Of a stretch of DNA of 59,621 nucleotides, positions 27,549-35,568 are shown one piece after another; position 1 is the first letter of the stretch, and each line of letters begins with the position of its first letter. Source of the DNA: Phycisphaerae bacterium. GTDB lineage: Bacteria > Planctomycetota > Phycisphaerae > Phycisphaerales > SM1A02. The translations under genes and the position numbers were made by a program. Under the pieces are notes generated by a model. It was not told where the DNA came from. It did no database searches and saw only the letters and a list, made by a program, of their open reading frames with translations. The stretch lies in the NCBI GenBank assembly GCA_002722935.1, contig PBMX01000005.1:1-59621 (forward strand), in the 5' to 3' direction.

Positions 27549-28948
27549 ATGGTGGACGGACATTCATCTTCATACTGCTCCTGATCCCGGTGCTTGGGAG
27601 TGGATGTGAAAGACACATCGATCCTCCAGAGCCTCAATACGACCAGTTGGATCCACTCGTTGCCGAGTTGATAGAGACCTCCACTGCAACCGTGCGAGAG
27701 CATCCTGGTTCGCCCGAGGCGTGGGATGACCTGGGCATGGCCTACTTCGCCAACGGGTTGTCCGACCTTGCGATCCAGGCCTTTGATGCATCGATCGAAC
27801 TGAATCCATTCCGTCCCCAGTCCCAGTACCTCAGGGGATTGTGCAAGATGGACACCTTCGACATGCCCGGTGCCCTTGTGGATCTTCAGTCAGCCGTGCT
27901 GCTTGCTCCCAATGAGCCTCACCCGCGGTGGAGAGCTGCATGGGTCGCCATGGAAAGTGGAAACCTCCCGGTGGCGATTGATTTGTCGGACGCAGCCCTG
28001 GAGATCGCTCCTGACGACAGCAACTCCATTCGTGTGAGATCACGCCTGTACCTCGCCTCGGCTGAACCGGAAGCGGGAATCCAACTGCTTCTCCCGCTGG
28101 TCGAGAAGAAGGGTGAAGACAAGCATGTTCTCTGGTTGTATGCACGCCTGCTCCGAGCGGCCGGCCGGGTGGAAGAGGCGAAAATCTATGCCGAGGCGGC
28201 GGGTACATCCACACCTGTCTACTCTGATCCCTGGGCCGAAGTGGCGTTGCAGAGGAAGACCGGTCGCACGAAGGAACTCCGGTTCGTGCTGCAACTCATC
28301 GCATCGGATCGGGTGGATGTCGCTGAAGATCGCCTGTCCAGACTCAGGCGGTATTTCCCGGATGACAGGGACGTCGTATTGATAGAGGGCATCATCCTTT
28401 CCCGCCGGGGTGGGCTGCTCGACGCTCTTGATGTCTTTGAACAACTGTCCGAACAATACCCGGACTGGGCGTCTCCGAGGCATCGAGCCGCTGTAGCACT
28501 GATCGGTGAAAACAAGGACCTCTCGGGACTCAGTTCCCAGACCCTTGAGCAGGCACAGGCCTTGCTCGAGGAAGTCGTTGAACTCGACCCGACCATGACG
28601 AAGGCGAGGGCGCAGTTGACCCAGATTCTCGTGAAACAGGGGGAATGGGATGGTGTCAGGGATCATCTCGAGATCTGCATTGAGCAGCAGCCGCTGTCCC
28701 CTGTGCACAGGAGCAATCTGGCTGCCGCCCTCTTGAAGCTCGGCAGGGGTGATGAGTGCCTTGGAGTACTGGATGACACACGAGATCTGTTCAGGAAAGA
28801 GTCGGTTCGATCGCTTGTAATTCGGATCGATGCACTGGTCTCGCTGGGAAGACTGGAAGAGGCCAAGGTCGTCTTCCGTCAACTTTCGGGCCAGGTGCCG
28901 AATCATCCCGCCATTCGCCGGCTTCAACCCGCATTTGGAGATCCATAG
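27545..28948 (+). CDS. TPR-repeat lipoprotein
   Basis: A 467-aa predicted lipoprotein: the signal MNGGRTFIFILLLIPVLGSGC has a good lipobox (LGSGC). Repeated TPR units then cover most of the length (AWDDLGMAYFANGLSDLAIQAF, VHRSNLAAALLKLGRGDECL, DALVSLGRLEEAKVVFRQL). It probably serves as a periplasmic or outer-membrane protein-binding scaffold. It is ATGA-coupled to the trigger factor-like gene and is followed after 2 bp by the CRTAC1-like gene. This arrangement suggests that its product works with the CRTAC1-like protein. Confidence 0.88.
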   Translation: MNGGRTFIFILLLIPVLGSGCERHIDPPEPQYDQLDPLVAELIETSTATVREHPGSPEAWDDLGMAYFANGLSDLAIQAFDASIELNPFRPQSQYLRGLCKMDTFDMPGALVDLQSAVLLAPNEPHPRWRAAWVAMESGNLPVAIDLSDAALEIAPDDSNSIRVRSRLYLASAEPEAGIQLLLPLVEKKGEDKHVLWLYARLLRAAGRVEEAKIYAEAAGTSTPVYSDPWAEVALQRKTGRTKELRFVLQLIASDRVDVAEDRLSRLRRYFPDDRDVVLIEGIILSRRGGLLDALDVFEQLSEQYPDWASPRHRAAVALIGENKDLSGLSSQTLEQAQALLEEVVELDPTMTKARAQLTQILVKQGEWDGVRDHLEICIEQQPLSPVHRSNLAAALLKLGRGDECLGVLDDTRDLFRKESVRSLVIRIDALVSLGRLEEAKVVFRQLSGQVPNHPAIRRLQPAFGDP

Positions 28949-28950
28949 CC

Positions 28951-30618
28951 TTGAACAGGTACTTCATGACTTGTATCGCCTGCTCCATGCTCGGGATCCA
29001 TGGGTGCAGTGACACATCCAGCCATGAAGATGGTGCAAGCCGGGCACCCCGGGAAACCTGGTTCGAGGAGCAGTTGGATGCCAGAGGGGTCGTATTCCAC
29101 CTCGACACAGAGATGAGCGAGCATTACTGGATGCCGGAAATCATGGTTGGTGGTGGAGCTGCCATCGACTTCAATGATGATGGTTGGCAGGACATCTACC
29201 TTCTCCAGGCAAGTGGAGCCGGTGGCAACAGGTTGTATCAGAACATGGGGGATGGCATGTTCAAGGATGTGACCGAGGGAAGCGGTGCTGCGGACACCGG
29301 ATACGGGTCGGGGGTCGCTACCGGAGATGTCGATGGTGATGGGGATATGGACATGTACATCACGAACCTCGGCCAGGATGTGCTCCTGGTGAACGAGGGT
29401 GGAGGGCGATTCAGGGATGTCACTCTCGAGCGAGGCCTTGGTGATGATGGATGGGGGTCAAGCGCCTCCTTCTTCGATGCTGACGGTGATGGTGATCTCG
29501 ATCTCTATGTGTGTCGGTACTCGATCTGGTCGGCGGAGAAGGCTGTTCCCTGTCGGGGAGTCGATCCCGATGGAGGACGTGCCTTCGGCTACTGCAAACC
29601 AAACAGGTATCCAACATCGACGGATCTCTTCTACCTGAATGACGGAAACGGGACGTTCGAACCCGCAAGTGTTTCAAGCGGCATAGAAACCCGGGAAGGA
29701 TATGGTCTTGGTGTCGCGGCGAGCGACTTCGATGGCGATGGAGATCTTGATGTCTTTGTTGCCAATGACACGACTCCGGACAGCCTGTGGATGAACTCGG
29801 GCAGCGGGGTCTTCACGGAATCGGGGTTCGAGTGGGCCTGCGACCGTGACAGCAGCGGCCTGGCGAAGGCCGGGATGGGTGTGGTCGTCGCCGATCTCGA
29901 TGATGACGGGGCCCTCGATCTGCTTGTGTGCAACATCAAGGGAGAAACGGATTCACTGTATCTCAATACAGGGACGGGTTTCAGGGATGTGACCTCGCAA
30001 GCGGGACTCTCCGGTCCGAGTTTCGGGTACACGAGATTCGGTCTTGGTCTTGTTGATTTCAACAACGATGAACGTCTCGACTACTTCGCCGCCAATGGCG
30101 CGGTCAATGCCGATCCGGCCATCAGGGAGGGTGACGCATTCGCTCAGGACAACCTGCTGCTGAAAGGAAGATCGGATCGTCTCGGTTTCGACACCATCAA
30201 GGACTCGGGTGGAGTCGCGTCACTGGAGCCCAGAACAAGCCGTGGAGCGATCTTCGCGGACTTCGACAATGATGGTGGGGTCGATGTTCTCGTCATCAAC
30301 AGGAATGAGAAGCCACGTCTCCTGATGAACACCGTCGTCGATCGAGGAAACTGGATTCTCGTCGATGTACGAAATGAAACCGGAGCCCCGTCCCTTGGAA
30401 CCCGGGTGGAGGTCCACCTTGAGGATCGAGTACGGACGGGAATCACCAGGACGGATTCAAGCTACCTCACCGCCAACGACCACCGTCTTCATTTCGGCCT
30501 TGGAAATGTCGATCGGATTCCTTCCATCAGCATCACCTGGCCTGATGGGTCCGAATCGCGGCTTGAGGGTGTTGAAGTAAACACGATTCTGAGGGTGAAT
30601 CACCCCGGCGGGGAATGA
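28951..30618 (+). CDS. CRTAC1-like FG-GAP/VCBS-repeat lipoprotein with ASPIC/UnbV domain
   Basis: A 555-aa predicted extracellular beta-propeller. A short signal with candidate lipobox (MLGIHGC) is followed by at least seven calcium-binding repeats (DFNDDGWQDIYL, DVDGDGDMDMYI, DADGDGDLDLYV, DFDGDGDLDVFV, DLDDDGALDLLV, DFDNDGGVDVLV). The last 90 residues are the ASPIC/UnbV domain (SLGTRVEVHLEDRV, LHFGLGNVDRIPSISITWPDG). TTG at 28951 has GGAG ten bases upstream; ATG 28966 is the alternative. In planctomycetes such genes are often next to TPR genes, as here. Adhesion or display at the surface is a reasonable guess. Confidence 0.9.
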   Translation: MNRYFMTCIACSMLGIHGCSDTSSHEDGASRAPRETWFEEQLDARGVVFHLDTEMSEHYWMPEIMVGGGAAIDFNDDGWQDIYLLQASGAGGNRLYQNMGDGMFKDVTEGSGAADTGYGSGVATGDVDGDGDMDMYITNLGQDVLLVNEGGGRFRDVTLERGLGDDGWGSSASFFDADGDGDLDLYVCRYSIWSAEKAVPCRGVDPDGGRAFGYCKPNRYPTSTDLFYLNDGNGTFEPASVSSGIETREGYGLGVAASDFDGDGDLDVFVANDTTPDSLWMNSGSGVFTESGFEWACDRDSSGLAKAGMGVVVADLDDDGALDLLVCNIKGETDSLYLNTGTGFRDVTSQAGLSGPSFGYTRFGLGLVDFNNDERLDYFAANGAVNADPAIREGDAFAQDNLLLKGRSDRLGFDTIKDSGGVASLEPRTSRGAIFADFDNDGGVDVLVINRNEKPRLLMNTVVDRGNWILVDVRNETGAPSLGTRVEVHLEDRVRTGITRTDSSYLTANDHRLHFGLGNVDRIPSISITWPDGSESRLEGVEVNTILRVNHPGGE

Positions 30619-30622
30619 TGCC

Positions 30623-32269
30623 TCAGCGATCCTGGATCATGCCCAGGACCTTTCTGTCTCCCGGATATCGCTCGAGAAACGATGTGGCCAACACGTCGAA
30701 TTGATCCCACTCACCCAGGGCCTGGAGAATGCGAAGTCTCAGGACAGACTGGCCGCGGTTTCGCAGGTCCTGCCCGATGGAGCCCATGTAGATCATGGCA
30801 TCGTTCGGCCTGTTGTTGTCCAAGTGAAACTGGGCCGCATTCGTCTGGTCGTCCGGAATAGTCGCCTGGCACTCCACCGCCTTCGATATGGCTTCCATTC
30901 CCTTTTCTTCCAGGCCTGCTTTCAGGCAGAGGCGACCATAGGTGCCTTTCGCGGTTTCGATCTTGAGTTCCTCCGGTTGCAGTGAATCAAGCAGTTCCAC
31001 CACTCCATCGATACTTCGCTGTATTTCAACCAGTGCACGTGCGACCCTGGTGACGGGAAGGTCGGGGAATTCGCGAACCAGCGTGTTGGTGGCCTCGATG
31101 AGATCCTCATGCATCGAGAGACGTTCCAGTGAAAGGATGTTCCACCAATGATCGACCGGGAGTCTCCTGATCTGCAGCAGGGTGGCGGAACATCGTTGCA
31201 ACTCCTCCCAGGCTTGTTTTCGGTACGCCTCCAGAGCGAGTTCCTGGAATCGACGGGACAGGAGAACGAGATTCTGTTCACGCTCTCCCGTCTTAGAATC
31301 CCCTTCCGGCATTTCAAGGACTCGTTTGACGATGTCATCCCAGTCCACCGGGTCTTCCTTCACGCCCGGCAAAGCGAAACCGGTTTCGGTCTCGAGCCGG
31401 GGCAACTTCATGAACCTCCAGCCCGGGGTGTGTGAGCCGGGTGGATGTGGAATGCCCATGAGAAGCCTGATCGCCGAGCCGATCGATCGCAGGTCGATCC
31501 CGGCCTTCACTTCTTCAACCAGGTACTCGCCTCCGGCAAGCGAGAGCGTCCAGGCTTGGCCTCCTCCTTCACAATCGGCCCTGTGTACGACCAGAACCAT
31601 GCAGGAGGCGGGGGTTCGAGCCACCAGTTCCTCGACCTGCTGCTCGATGTAGGAGTTCAGTTCCGGCGCGTTCTTTATCTGCTCCGGCAATCGAAGGTTC
31701 ACCGCAAGGAGGTCTGGCTGGTCCGCTTGATCAAGCCGAGCTCTGGCCTCATCAAGAACGAGTTGCAGTCGGGAAATGACACGGGTCGAAGCTTCCATGG
31801 TGGGAGAAGCATGGGAATCTCCCAACACGCGCTCCATGAGCGCCTTGTCGAGCGGGCGAGCCTCCATCATCTCTGAACACTCCATTGGTGATATGGATCG
31901 GTGAAGAGACCCGTCGCCATCCGTTCCCGTCCAGTCGAGCAGGGTGCAATTCAGCCCCGCTGCAGTCGCATCCTCCCAGAAGGAGGGAAAGAGGCGATCA
32001 CCGTGGTGGAATGGCCGCCTCTGGAGTGTCCCTGGATCGATCATCACATTCGTGATGATCCCGTGCGAAGAGATGCCGACACCTGTGGAAATAGTCGTCA
32101 TGACGGCTGGAAGTTGTTTGTAGTTCACACGAATGGGTACGTGGAGAACAGGACGTTTCGCCAACAAGCTCGTGTCAGTGGACAGAACCGGTCCCTGTGA
32201 GAAAAGGATCAGGACACGGGCTCCCCTGTGATCGGCATCAACTTCATTTGTCGATACTTGATCAACCAT
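30623..32269 (-). CDS. Degenerate alkaline phosphatase/phosphodiesterase-like protein with TPR-like C-terminus
   Basis: A 548-aa protein. Residues 50-120 have the type I phosphodiesterase layout (QLPAVMTTISTGVGISSHGIITNVMID), but the first metal-binding Asp at the N-terminal strand (usually near VLLIGWDG) is replaced by LILFSQG, so catalysis is doubtful. Residues after about 350 are helical pairs of TPR type (WWNILSLERLSMHEDLIEATNTL, VLRLRILQALGEWDQFDVLA). The open frame extends upstream to 32467, but the ATG at 32269 starts the recognisable fold and overlaps the stop of the PrpB-type gene by 8 bp. The gene converges on the CRTAC1 gene. Confidence 0.68.
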   Translation of the reverse strand: MVDQVSTNEVDADHRGARVLILFSQGPVLSTDTSLLAKRPVLHVPIRVNYKQLPAVMTTISTGVGISSHGIITNVMIDPGTLQRRPFHHGDRLFPSFWEDATAAGLNCTLLDWTGTDGDGSLHRSISPMECSEMMEARPLDKALMERVLGDSHASPTMEASTRVISRLQLVLDEARARLDQADQPDLLAVNLRLPEQIKNAPELNSYIEQQVEELVARTPASCMVLVVHRADCEGGGQAWTLSLAGGEYLVEEVKAGIDLRSIGSAIRLLMGIPHPPGSHTPGWRFMKLPRLETETGFALPGVKEDPVDWDDIVKRVLEMPEGDSKTGEREQNLVLLSRRFQELALEAYRKQAWEELQRCSATLLQIRRLPVDHWWNILSLERLSMHEDLIEATNTLVREFPDLPVTRVARALVEIQRSIDGVVELLDSLQPEELKIETAKGTYGRLCLKAGLEEKGMEAISKAVECQATIPDDQTNAAQFHLDNNRPNDAMIYMGSIGQDLRNRGQSVLRLRILQALGEWDQFDVLATSFLERYPGDRKVLGMIQDR

Positions 32270-33149
32270 CTGGATCTCTATCAGCCTGCGTTGTACCGGG
32301 GGACTCCCATGGTTCACTCGGGACGTAGTCCAACAGGTCGTAGAGATCCTTCCTGGACTGCATTGAATCAAGGATTCCCTCGACCGATCCGCTGTCATGC
32401 AGGTGTCGCAAAGCCGGGACGATGGCCCCCATCGCGATCCGCTGGGTGGTGACGGGATGGATGACAAGCTGGTAGTGCATCTCCGCGAAACGACTGACCG
32501 GGATGATGGGTGTCTTCCCGAACTCCGTCATGTTCGCCATGAGCAGCCCGGGGCAGCCATCGGCGAATGTGGCGAACTCCTCCTCACTCTGGAGTCCCTC
32601 AGGGAAGATCATGTCCGCCCCGGCGTCCCTGTAGGCGTTGGCGCGTTCAATCGCCGAATCAATACCCTCGATGGACCTGGCATCGGTACGGGCGATGAGG
32701 AGGAAGTCGGGGTCGGGTTTGGCGGCAGAGGCGGCCCCAACCTTCGCCACCATGTCCGCGGTTGGAACGACCTCTTTGCCATCAAGGTGGCCACACCGCT
32801 TCGGGAACACCTGGTCTTCGATGTGCAGTCCTGCAGCGCCGGCCTCGTCGTATTCGACGACGGTCCGCGCCACCATGTCCAGGTCACCGAAGCCGGTGTC
32901 GGCATCCGCTATGACCGGCAACCGGCTGGCCTCGACGACCCGTCTGATCGTCCTGGTGAAATCGGAGAGTGACAACAGGCCGATGTCCGGTACCCCGGCC
33001 GTGTTCGCGGTGGCTCCACCAGACACGTAGACGGCCTTGAACCCGGCCTGGCGGACCGCTCGTGCCACCAGCGCAGTAAAGGCCCCGGGACAGGAAACCG
33101 TCCCTTCCTTCATGGCGTCTCTGAGTTCTCGTGCGGGATGCTGGGCCAT
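32262..33149 (-). CDS. PrpB-type 2-methylisocitrate lyase/PEP mutase family enzyme
   Basis: A 295-aa lyase of the isocitrate lyase/PEP mutase superfamily. The active-site signature KRCGH is at residues 117-121, and DADTGFG (82-88) holds the Mg ligands. KRCGHLDGKEVVP is typical of PrpB, which cleaves 2-methylisocitrate to succinate and pyruvate in the methylcitrate cycle. A citrate/methylcitrate synthase gene lies 8 kb away on the same strand, but PrpD and AcnD homologues are absent here. Other members of this superfamily act on different 2,3-dihydroxyacids. It lies 27 bp downstream of spoIID. Confidence 0.85.
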   Translation of the reverse strand: MAQHPARELRDAMKEGTVSCPGAFTALVARAVRQAGFKAVYVSGGATANTAGVPDIGLLSLSDFTRTIRRVVEASRLPVIADADTGFGDLDMVARTVVEYDEAGAAGLHIEDQVFPKRCGHLDGKEVVPTADMVAKVGAASAAKPDPDFLLIARTDARSIEGIDSAIERANAYRDAGADMIFPEGLQSEEEFATFADGCPGLLMANMTEFGKTPIIPVSRFAEMHYQLVIHPVTTQRIAMGAIVPALRHLHDSGSVEGILDSMQSRKDLYDLLDYVPSEPWESPGTTQADRDPDG

Positions 33150-33176
33150 CGAGATGACCTCATTCTACCCCGTGGC

Positions 33177-34487
33177 TTACCACGCGTCGTGGATGGCGGC
33201 GCCCGGGTAGTACCAGGCGAGGATCTCCTTCCAGGAATGACCCTCCTTCGCCATGGCCTGGGCTCCATACTGGCAGAGCCCGACCCCGTGACCGAATCCA
33301 TGACCATCCAGTGCGACTCTCCCGCGGACGTTCGTTCCACCCGACCAGCCTGACCAGAGCAGCTTCGATGGATCCGATCCTGAACCACGGCCCTCGTAAT
33401 TCGCCCCCAGGAAGAATGTTTCGCACGAGATGGTCGCCGTCCTGCCTTTGCGATCGTGGATACGGAGCCGGGTTGGGCGACCATGCCTGTTGGATTCCGC
33501 GGTTTCCACGCGATCAACCGTCGTGAGGCGTGAAAGATCATCATCCGAGATACGGCGGCCATAGGCGGCCAGGCGGCGACCCAGTCCTCGTGCGGATCGG
33601 TCGATCGTCCAGGTGAACAACGGTGAAGATCGGCAGGCATCCTCTCCATCGTGCCCTTGGAGTGGTGGGATGTCGTTGATCGGTGAGGGGCCGATTCCAT
33701 CGACTGCCGTCGCAGCCAATCCACCACAACAACTGGAGAAGTACCCCGGAACAAGTCCACCATCCCACGAAAGGACCATGCCTGTGGTTGAAGCAACAGC
33801 TTCCGCCGCCGTGCGATGGTCGACGTCACCGTGATACGCCTGTGAAGCAGGCCCGTCCACGACGTCGTAATGTCGTCTCGAGTTCTGTTGGATCTCCATG
33901 CAGACGAATGAGCGTGCGGCGATGCATTGCGCCTCGAAACAGGCTGGGTTCCAGTCCGCATAGAGTTCGGCTGCAAGCACGCCTGGAAGATAGGATTCGA
34001 CATTGATGTGTTCGATGAGATCCCAGGATGTTTCACCCCTGGATTCAACCGGAACACAACGTAGAACTCCCGTGTATCGCCTGTTCTTCTCTTCGGAATG
34101 AAGGATGATGGGTTGGCTCGAGGAGATCTCGATTGCTTCGTTCACCGGAGGCGACAACGCCTTTGTTCCTGTTGAGCCGTGGATGGTCCACCCATCGGAG
34201 GATCGGATCACCTCGACCGGCCCCGTGACATCGTGCGCAACCCGCCCCCATGAGACGGTCATCACCTGATTCTCGTTTCCAAGCCGTACAGATCGATCGC
34301 GGCCATCGACCCGTTCGAGTCGCACACGAACCTCCGGCTCGGAATCCGGGAGGGCAAGTCCATGGTGAACCACGGTCCCGGTGTCCTGCCGTGTTTCGGG
34401 GGTGGGTGGCGTGGAGTCACTGCATCCTGAAACCAGGATTGCAGCAAGAAGCCAGAAATGTCGGACTCTATGGGTCAGGTTCGCCAA
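33177..34487 (-). CDS. SpoIID/LytB domain lipoprotein
   Basis: A 436-aa SpoIID-like protein. SpoIID is a lytic transglycosylase or amidase enhancer that acts on denuded peptidoglycan glycan chains. Diagnostic segments are present: INVESYLPGVLAAELY, FEAQCIAARSFVCME, GLVPGYFSSCCGG, and the C-terminal GHGFGHGVGLCQYGAQAMA. The N-terminus has a lipobox-like LVSGC. The start is TTG at 34487, 1 nt after the stop of the TPR-alphaCTD gene, so translational coupling is likely. The presence of SpoIID in a non-sporulating planctomycete suggests a cell-wall remodelling role. Confidence 0.88.
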   Translation of the reverse strand: MANLTHRVRHFWLLAAILVSGCSDSTPPTPETRQDTGTVVHHGLALPDSEPEVRVRLERVDGRDRSVRLGNENQVMTVSWGRVAHDVTGPVEVIRSSDGWTIHGSTGTKALSPPVNEAIEISSSQPIILHSEEKNRRYTGVLRCVPVESRGETSWDLIEHINVESYLPGVLAAELYADWNPACFEAQCIAARSFVCMEIQQNSRRHYDVVDGPASQAYHGDVDHRTAAEAVASTTGMVLSWDGGLVPGYFSSCCGGLAATAVDGIGPSPINDIPPLQGHDGEDACRSSPLFTWTIDRSARGLGRRLAAYGRRISDDDLSRLTTVDRVETAESNRHGRPTRLRIHDRKGRTATISCETFFLGANYEGRGSGSDPSKLLWSGWSGGTNVRGRVALDGHGFGHGVGLCQYGAQAMAKEGHSWKEILAWYYPGAAIHDAW

Positions 34488-34488
34488 C

Positions 34489-35424
34489 TCAGTCGAGATT
34501 TCGGAGTGACAGGCCGAAGTGGGCCAGTTTTTCCTTCACCTCGTCGAGACTCGTGGCACCGAAGTTCTTGACGCCCATGAGTTCAGCCTCCGTCCGGGTG
34601 GCGAGATCTCCAACCGTCTGGACACCGAGCAGTTGGAGCGCCTTCCTGGATCGAACCGAGAAGTCCAGTTGTGACATGGGCTTGTTGAGAACAGCCTCGG
34701 AAGCCTGCCCCTTGAGTTCCTGGAGAATCTCGTCTCGAACACGCGTGTAGTGCGTCTCGAGGTTCTGCCCGAGGCGAAGTCCCTTCATGGTGAGCATCTT
34801 CTTGATCTCGACCAGTGAAGTCTCCCCGAAATTCTTGTAGCTCAACAGCTCGGATTCGGAGACCTTCAGGAGATCGCCGAGTGTTCGGATCTGCATCTTC
34901 TTGAGGCAGTTGCGAGCGCGGACGGACAGCTCGAAGTCGGTGACCGGTGTATCGAGAAGCGCGTTGTGCTTCGCCATGTCTCGAGCCTGTTCCTCGTCGT
35001 AGTACATGTCGCGGGAGGAAAGCACATCCTTCATGAACAGGCGGGCCCGTTCATGGTTCGGATTCGTGTCGAGAATCTGCTTGAGACACTTTTCCGCAGC
35101 GTTGAAATCGCCGTGGTCCTCGTGGATGACGGCAAGGTTCAACAGGGCGTTGAGGTGGGGTCGCTCCGTCGACCTGGTGATCTGGAGGTAGATGTTCATC
35201 GCCTGTTCTTCCTCACCGGCGAGATCCAGGAGGTAGGCGAGTTTGAAGAGGATGGTCGGGTGGTTCTGGGACTCGGCCTGGAGATACTCGACGGCGCCGT
35301 TCCGGTCGCCATCCTTGTCCATGGCGACCGCCTTCTCAAGGATGCGTTCAACCTCGCTCTCCGTCAGGGACGAAGATCCGTCACCGATGACCGTGTCAAG
35401 CCCGTTACTGCTCTGCTCAAACAA
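34489..35424 (-). CDS. TPR protein with two RNA polymerase alpha-CTD-like domains
   Basis: A 311-aa cytoplasmic protein. Residues 40-150 are TPR-like helices (PTILFKLAYLLDLAGEEEQA, LNLAVIHEDHGDFNAAEKCL). Two alpha-CTD folds follow: one at about 158-220 (LSVRARNCLKKMQIRTLGDL, KNFGETSLVEIKKML), the other at 247-310 (FSVRSRKALQLLGVQTVGDL, KNFGATSLDEVKEKL). The DNA-contacting Arg of alpha-CTD is kept in both (R169, R258) and the Asn in the first (N172). The TTG start at 35424 follows AGGAGGAG five bases upstream; the longer frame to 35877 lies in the divergent chaN gene. A transcription-related adaptor is suggested. Confidence 0.9.
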   Translation of the reverse strand: MFEQSSNGLDTVIGDGSSSLTESEVERILEKAVAMDKDGDRNGAVEYLQAESQNHPTILFKLAYLLDLAGEEEQAMNIYLQITRSTERPHLNALLNLAVIHEDHGDFNAAEKCLKQILDTNPNHERARLFMKDVLSSRDMYYDEEQARDMAKHNALLDTPVTDFELSVRARNCLKKMQIRTLGDLLKVSESELLSYKNFGETSLVEIKKMLTMKGLRLGQNLETHYTRVRDEILQELKGQASEAVLNKPMSQLDFSVRSRKALQLLGVQTVGDLATRTEAELMGVKNFGATSLDEVKEKLAHFGLSLRNLD

Positions 35425-35455
35425 CGTTGCTCCTCCTGTGTGATTCGAGCCATTC

Positions 35456-35484
35456 AGTGTACCCCGACCGTCCGTTCCCCACAA
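35456..35484 (-). promoter_or_regulatory. Candidate promoter for the TPR-alphaCTD/spoIID operon
   Basis: On the minus strand: TTGTGG (35484-35479), 17 bp, TACACT (35461-35456), about 32 bp before the TTG start at 35424. The -10 matches four of six. The element lies in the 144-bp divergent gap shared with chaN. Confidence 0.42.
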
Positions 35485-35509
35485 TCCAGTGACATCATGG
35501 TCGCCTTCA

Positions 35510-35538
35510 GGAGTCCGGATCGCGGATTGCAGGACTCC
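35510..35538. repeat. Inverted repeat in the divergent gap
   Basis: GGAGTCC (35510-35516) and GGACTCC (35532-35538) form a 7-bp inverted repeat with a 15-bp centre, between the TPR-alphaCTD and chaN genes. It could be an operator. No other function is visible. Confidence 0.2.
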
Positions 35539-35568
35539 ACCTAGAATCATCGTGAAAGGTCTCAGGAC

